This document shows, piece after piece, positions 60,000 through 64,000 of a DNA stretch of 64,000 nucleotides (within the stretch, counting starts at the first letter, position 1; every line of letters begins with the position of its first letter). Location: assembly GCA_003298465.1 (NCBI GenBank), contig QNGA01000001.1:1674001-1738000 (forward strand), given 5' to 3'. Under the pieces are notes generated by a model, which had not been told where the DNA came from, searched no databases, and saw only the letters and a list, made by a program, of their open reading frames with translations. A program made the translations under genes and the position numbers. Source of the DNA: a halophilic archaeon. Lineage in GTDB: Archaea > Halobacteriota > Halobacteria > Halobacteriales > Haladaptataceae.

Positions 60000-60539
60000 C
60001 TACGTTTCGGCGTCCGCGCCGGTTTCTACTGGCTCGGATTCGGACTGGAACCCCCAGTATGCGAGTGCGGCCCCCGCCACGAACACGATCGTAGCGAGGT
60101 AGATCGGCCCGAGGTGCGTCAACCAGTCGTGGCTGAAGAGGTCCATGTAGTGCATCGGAAGGGCGAGGCCCAGTCCGACCACGGCTGCGACGACCGCAGC
60201 CGCCCACGCCCACAATAGGCCGCTTCGCACGCCGTACCACGCCAACGCTACGATCGCGATTCCCGTGGAGATGATGAACGCGGCGGTCGCAACGTGGAGA
60301 TGATCGATGTAGTGCACGACGGCGGGGTCGATCGCGTTGAGCTCCGCCCTCGTAACCCCGTTCAGAGTCGCGACGCCGAGTTCGAAGCCGGTGCCGAAGA
60401 ACGTTCTGGCGAGGAAGACCACCCCGTAGCCGATGAAGGCAACGCCCGCGAGCGCCATCAGGAGCGAGCCGAGCCGTTCCCTGCGCCCGAGTTCGTAGTC
60501 GGTCTCCCGACGGTCGACTGTTGCTTGGTTTACGCTCAT
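60000..60539 (-). CDS. Predicted membrane protein
   Basis: 179 residues from ATG 60539. Four hydrophobic segments: LLMALAGVAFIGYGVVFLAR, AAFIISTGIAIVALAWYGV, LLWAWAAAVVAAVVGLGLAL and IYLATIVFVAGAALAYWGF. A helical cytoplasmic start and an acidic tail complete it. I do not recognise the family. It lies between the DUF1059-arsM operon and a regulator and has the shared motif in its promoter, so it probably belongs to the same stress response. Confidence 0.8.
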   Translation of the reverse strand: MSVNQATVDRRETDYELGRRERLGSLLMALAGVAFIGYGVVFLARTFFGTGFELGVATLNGVTRAELNAIDPAVVHYIDHLHVATAAFIISTGIAIVALAWYGVRSGLLWAWAAAVVAAVVGLGLALPMHYMDLFSHDWLTHLGPIYLATIVFVAGAALAYWGFQSESEPVETGADAET

Positions 60540-60609
60540 GGTATCACCGAGGGATGCTACGAGACAGGAGCTTGTGTAGGCATCTAGCGGGTTTCGGGCA
60601 ACCCCTGGG

Positions 60610-60650
60610 CGTCTTTCATCGGCTGCAATGTGGGCCTCGACTGCAAGCCG
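60610..60650. promoter_or_regulatory. Shared motif, copy B (upstream of the membrane-protein gene)
   Basis: CTTTCATCGGCTGCAA (60613-60628), then CTGCAAGC at 60641-60648. It is the partner of the motif at 59894 in opposite orientation and lies about 70 bp upstream of the ATG at 60539. Confidence 0.45.
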
Positions 60651-60754
60651 GGGCTGGCCGTCGTGCGGTTCGCCGCGTCGTCCGCGCTCGTCGCCCGTAC
60701 CGAGCGCCGTGGACGGCGCTGCACCCAGGAACGTAGTCGTCGGGCAGTTCTCGA

Positions 60755-61588
60755 CTACGCTCCCGATGCCCGTGAAGTGATTCCGCGATCGTTTTCGAGA
60801 GCGATCGTTGGCGTCTTTCGCCGGTAGAACGTGAAGATGGATTCCGCCCACTCGCGCGCTTCCGGGGCGTCGGCATCGACCACGACCTGGACCGTCCCGC
60901 TGGTGGAATCGTAGCCGATTATCGCGATTCGGTCGTCGAAGATTCCGACGCCGTAAGGCGGCAGGTTGTCGTGTACCCACACCGTGAGGTTGTCGCTCTC
61001 TAGAGCCTCGACGAACTGCTCGGAGTACGTCGAGCGGATGTGTTTGACGACACTCGGCGGATCGACGATCTCCGTGTGCATGCCATCGACGATTCGCTGA
61101 CAGAGTTCGTCTTTACATGGCTCGAGCAAGGCCAGGTCGAACCCGACGAACCGCAACCGGTCCGTCTCCCGGAGCAGGGACAGAAATCGGTTCACCGGGC
61201 GGTACGGGTCGTCTACCTCGGCGACCGTCACGACCGCATCGGACACCATTTCGACGGTGAAGCCGCTTGCCTCGCTCGGAAGCCACTGCCAGACGTTGCG
61301 GAGGGTCTGCTCCGTTTCGACCCGGTCGATCAGTTCCCACATCCCCGCCGCGATGAACGCACCCAGTTGTGTCGCCTCGTAATGCTGTCCCTCCCTGCGA
61401 ATCCAACGTCGGTCTTCGAACGCGCGCAGCGTGCGCCCGATCGTGGACTGGGACACGCCGGTGATGGCCCGGAGGTCGGCCCGGCTCTGGGGCCGCCGGG
61501 CCAGTGCGGCGAGCGCGGTGACGCGGTGTTCTGACCGCGCGAGGAACTCGACGTCGTCGAGCGGAGTGCTCGTGGTGCGCGGTGGCAT
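60755..61588 (-). CDS. FilR1-type winged-HTH transcriptional regulator
   Basis: 277 residues from ATG 61588. The minus-strand TATA GTTATATCG (about 61608-61616) lies about 25 bp upstream of it, making this the leaderless start; ATG 61603 would be too close to TATA. HTH: VTALAALARRPQSRADLRAI, then QSTIGRTLRAFEDRRWIRRE. The C-terminal half is the sensor domain of the FilR1 type (RPVNRFLSLLRETDRLRFVG; EALESDNLTVWVHDNLPPYG). A decayed relative lies at 58677-58826. It probably controls the arsM-like operon and the membrane gene. Confidence 0.85.
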   Translation of the reverse strand: MPPRTTSTPLDDVEFLARSEHRVTALAALARRPQSRADLRAITGVSQSTIGRTLRAFEDRRWIRREGQHYEATQLGAFIAAGMWELIDRVETEQTLRNVWQWLPSEASGFTVEMVSDAVVTVAEVDDPYRPVNRFLSLLRETDRLRFVGFDLALLEPCKDELCQRIVDGMHTEIVDPPSVVKHIRSTYSEQFVEALESDNLTVWVHDNLPPYGVGIFDDRIAIIGYDSTSGTVQVVVDADAPEAREWAESIFTFYRRKTPTIALENDRGITSRASGA

Positions 61589-61752
61589 GGTATCTGTACG
61601 CATGCCGACGATATAACAGTTTTGTCCTCGATAACGGCGTTTCTAGCCCGTACACCGAGACGATCCCCGCTGCCCCGTCGTTTCACTCGTTCGACGGATT
61701 CGTACGGACGGCGATAGCTGGACGACCTCGACCCGTCGGCGGGGTACAGTAG

Positions 61753-62301
61753 TCACGCTCGTTCGCGCCACTCCCGACGGAGGAGTCCGTACTGGACCAT
61801 GTCGCGGTACTCGCCGTCGACGAACATGAACTTGCGGCGGCGTCCCTCCTCGGTGAACCCGAGCGACTCCAGCAGACCGCGGGAGGCGTCGTTACAGTCG
61901 TAGGCCCCCGCACCCACGGCGGGGGTGTCGTACTCTCGGAAGACGTACTCGACGACGAGCGAGACGGATTCCGCGCCGTAACCCTCGCCGCGAACGTCCG
62001 GAACGAGCCAGTAGCCGAGTTCGGGGCGTTTCCAGTCGGCGTCCGAAACGCTCACCTGGCCGATTGGCGTCACGTCGTCTTCGTCGGGTCGACCGGGACC
62101 GGCGTCGTCGTCGAGACAGACGAGGAACCGGTCCGTCCCCTTCTCGTCCGACACGTCGATCTGCTCCCGGTTCCTGAGAGGATTGCCGAGCGGATACCGG
62201 ATCTCGGGGTTAGCGCTGGCGCGCTGGAGGAACGGAACGTCCTCGCTCTCGACCGTCCGGAGCGTGACCCGCTCGCCACTCGTGATGCGTGCGCCTGGCA
62301 T
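61753..62301 (-). CDS. GNAT-family N-acetyltransferase (RimJ/RimL-like)
   Basis: 182 residues from ATG 62301 (a GTG start at 62325 is open). Acetyl-CoA loop: LGYWLVPDVRGEGYGAESVS; also LRTVESEDVPFLQRASANPE at the start and GLLESLGFTEEGRRRKFMFV at the end, all RimJ/RimL-type. The acceptor may be the N-terminus of a ribosomal protein or a small amine. Single gene. Confidence 0.9.
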   Translation of the reverse strand: MPGARITSGERVTLRTVESEDVPFLQRASANPEIRYPLGNPLRNREQIDVSDEKGTDRFLVCLDDDAGPGRPDEDDVTPIGQVSVSDADWKRPELGYWLVPDVRGEGYGAESVSLVVEYVFREYDTPAVGAGAYDCNDASRGLLESLGFTEEGRRRKFMFVDGEYRDMVQYGLLRREWRERA

Positions 62302-62606
62302 GAGTACAGGGGAGCGGGGGTCCACAATACGCTTTCTGTATCGGACCGGAACGGATAGAGTCCTCCCACGAGGCGCGGCGGGTAACGGCGCTGCATCTCT
62401 CGGAGATGCGCTAGCGGTTTACTCACCGCTGGTGATTCGTCGGGCCGGCGAACGGAAGTCGGTCTCCCCGCTCTCCGTCGCTCCACCGCGTTCGACTCGG
62501 TCGGGTCGACCGACGTTCTCGGACACGACGATACGGGGAGAACAGCCACCTGGCCGGAGCCCCTCACCGTATCCGCTTATGGAACGAGGCGGCGTGTCTC
62601 CCTTCT
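62302..62606. other. Intergenic region
   Basis: 305 bp between the acetyltransferase start and the DUF2270 start. A TATA-like GCGTATTGTGG (minus, near 62325) may serve the acetyltransferase. Nothing else is seen. Confidence 0.45.
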
Positions 62607-63326
62607 ATGACCGATTCGAACAGCGACGAGTTCGACCCGACAGCGTCAGACCAACGGGAGATAGGCCGAGAAATGGTCGACGAAAGTACGGGCCTCGGGT
62701 CGGTGATGGCTCACGCCTATCGCGGAGAACTGGACCGAGTGGGGACGTGGCGCCAGCGCCTCGACCAGACGACGACGTGGGCGGTGACCGTGCTGGCCGC
62801 GATACTGACGTGGGCGTTTTCGAGTCCCGATAACCCCCACTACATCTTGCTGATCGGGGTCGTCGTCGTCACCATCTTCCTGGGCATCGAAGCCCGGCGG
62901 TACCGGGACTACGACGTCTTTCGCTCGCGCGCCCGGCTCCTCCAAGAGAACCTGTTCGCAAACGCCCTCGATCCGTCCCAGGGCGTCGAAAGCCACGACT
63001 GGCGGGTGAAACTGAGCAGGGACTATCGCAGGCCGACGCTGAAGGTCTCGTTCTACGAAGCACTCGCGAACCGCCTTCGGCGCGTGTACCTCGCCTTGCT
63101 CGGTGTCCTGGTCGCCGCGTGGGTCTTCAGGATTACAGCGTTCGCGCCGCGCCAGGACTGGCTGGCAACCGCCGGAGTCGCCCGTATCCCCGGGATTGCC
63201 GTGGTCGTCGTCGTCGGCGCGTTCTACGTCGCGCTACTGGGCCTCGCGTTCTGGCCCCGAGAGCGTCACGCCAAAGGCGAATTCCGCGAAGGGGACACGG
63301 GCGAATGGAAAGAGACGGACCGATGA
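62607..63326 (+). CDS. DUF2270-family membrane protein
   Basis: 239 residues. After a 50-residue acidic cytosolic part come paired membrane helices (TTWAVTVLAAILTWAFSS; YILLIGVVVVTIFLGIEARR), a cytosolic loop with RDYDVFRSRARLLQENLFAN and DWRVKLSRDYRRP, then two more helices near the C-terminus. The RRYRDYDVFRSRARLLQENL block is the DUF2270 signature. Function unknown. Single gene. Confidence 0.88.
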   Translation: MTDSNSDEFDPTASDQREIGREMVDESTGLGSVMAHAYRGELDRVGTWRQRLDQTTTWAVTVLAAILTWAFSSPDNPHYILLIGVVVVTIFLGIEARRYRDYDVFRSRARLLQENLFANALDPSQGVESHDWRVKLSRDYRRPTLKVSFYEALANRLRRVYLALLGVLVAAWVFRITAFAPRQDWLATAGVARIPGIAVVVVVGAFYVALLGLAFWPRERHAKGEFREGDTGEWKETDR

Positions 63327-63578
63327 TCCGTTGCCGTACCGAGCACGACTCGCGGACGAACGAGGGAAACGGTCAGTAGCGCGTTTCGGCGGTGTTCCCC
63401 GACTCTCTCGTGCTACGCGGGGCGTCCGAACCAGACCGGACGCCGACGGAAGTCGACCGACACCATCGGTCGAACCGTCGCGGAGCGACTCCCACTGCAG
63501 GCTACCGGCGGGACGGTTCTTCGGTCCGTAGTCTTCGGAACGAGAGATTTTTCCAGATGTGTCGAAAAGGAAAATCGG

Positions 63579-64000
63579 ATGAGCGACGACGATGCAAACG
63601 CTGACGAAACAGTTCGCGAAGCTATCGAGCACTCGCGTCACGGCGCACCCGCCGTCGGATCGGTCGTCCGGGACCGGTTCGAAACTCACGAGGTGTTCCA
63701 GCGGATTCTCGCTGCCGCCGACGAGGAGGCCACGACCGGGGACCGGGAGCTGTTCTTCAGTGCCCTCGCGGCCGGATTCGCGATCACGATCACCTACCTG
63801 CTGTACGCCTCGCTGACCGCTGCCACAGGCGGTGACCCCGTTCTGAGCGCACTGCTCTACCCGCTCGGATTCATCTACATCATCCTCGGCGGATACCAGT
63901 TGTACACGGAGAACACGCTCCCGCCGGTGGTGCTCGTGCTGGAGCGACTGGCGAGTCTCCCTCGGCTGCTCCGGATCTGGGCGATCGTCCTCGTCGGTAA
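63579..64000 (+). CDS. Formate/nitrite-transporter-family protein, N-terminal part (runs off the window)
   Basis: Open from ATG 63579 to the end (140 codons). After a 50-residue acidic start, two or three membrane helices appear: ALAAGFAITITYLLYASLTA, VLSALLYPLGFIYIILGGYQ, then the TENTLPPVVLVLER block typical of the FNT family, which forms pentameric channels for formate, nitrite, hydrosulfide or acetate. A Shine-Dalgarno-like AAAGG and an AT-rich box (GAGATTTTTCC, about 63544) precede it. Confidence 0.85.
   Translation, partial: MSDDDANADETVREAIEHSRHGAPAVGSVVRDRFETHEVFQRILAAADEEATTGDRELFFSALAAGFAITITYLLYASLTAATGGDPVLSALLYPLGFIYIILGGYQLYTENTLPPVVLVLERLASLPRLLRIWAIVLVG

Overview
The window is chromosomal DNA from a haloarchaeon (class Halobacteria). 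It has high GC, very acidic proteins, archaeal L7Ae/S28e/L24e ribosomal proteins, RPA, CDC48, PolX, TmcA and an archaeal GHMP-type shikimate kinase, twin-arginine signals on most exported proteins, and TATA-box promoters with short or absent leaders. I cannot name a genus. No tRNA, rRNA, CRISPR array, transposase or integrase was seen.

Layout. 1-5.2 kb: end of glutamyl-tRNA synthetase, an SMR exporter, tmcA and the L7Ae-S28e-L24e-Ndk operon. 5.4-10.8 kb: a HiPIP-like protein, a methanethiol-oxidase (SBP56) gene with a [2Fe-2S] ferredoxin, and a penicillin-acylase-type hydrolase. 11-24 kb: a type IV pilin, an aminotransferase, CDC48, a CBS protein with a hibernation-factor-like tail, Lhr helicase, a TIM-barrel protein, truncated haemoglobin and a secreted S15-type hydrolase. 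25-29 kb: the rpa1-rpap1-rpe operon. 29-42 kb: a Cys-rich Tat-exported protein, an arylsulfotransferase-like protein, a DUF5788-polX-Mut7C operon, the hisC-adenylate kinase-CDP-alcohol transferase operon, a rhodanese-like lipoprotein, a zinc deacylase and aroK-aroQ.

42.9-51.7 kb is an accessory island. The last ten codons of the chorismate mutase gene, plus up to about 130 bp of following sequence, recur as direct repeats at 42867, 49927, 50803 and 51516. These split the region into three units: (1) dabA-dabB bicarbonate uptake genes, a beta-carbonic-anhydrase-like gene with altered catalytic residues, an amidohydrolase and an Lrp regulator; (2) one unknown gene; (3) one VOC-family gene. This looks like repeated integration at the 3' end of aroQ, or a cassette-like array, and no recombinase remains inside it. 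It is the most unusual structure in the window.

51.9-64 kb is a mosaic: a frameshifted Tat-exported gene, a zinc-ribbon HTH regulator, a MEDS-GAF-GAF-GAF histidine kinase, a PLP-dependent decarboxylase, a decayed fragment of a FilR1-type regulator, an ArsM-like methyltransferase with a DUF1059 protein, a membrane protein and an intact FilR1-type regulator, a GNAT acetyltransferase, DUF2270, and the start of a formate/nitrite-type transporter. A shared sequence motif upstream of the arsM-like operon and of the membrane-protein gene suggests common control.
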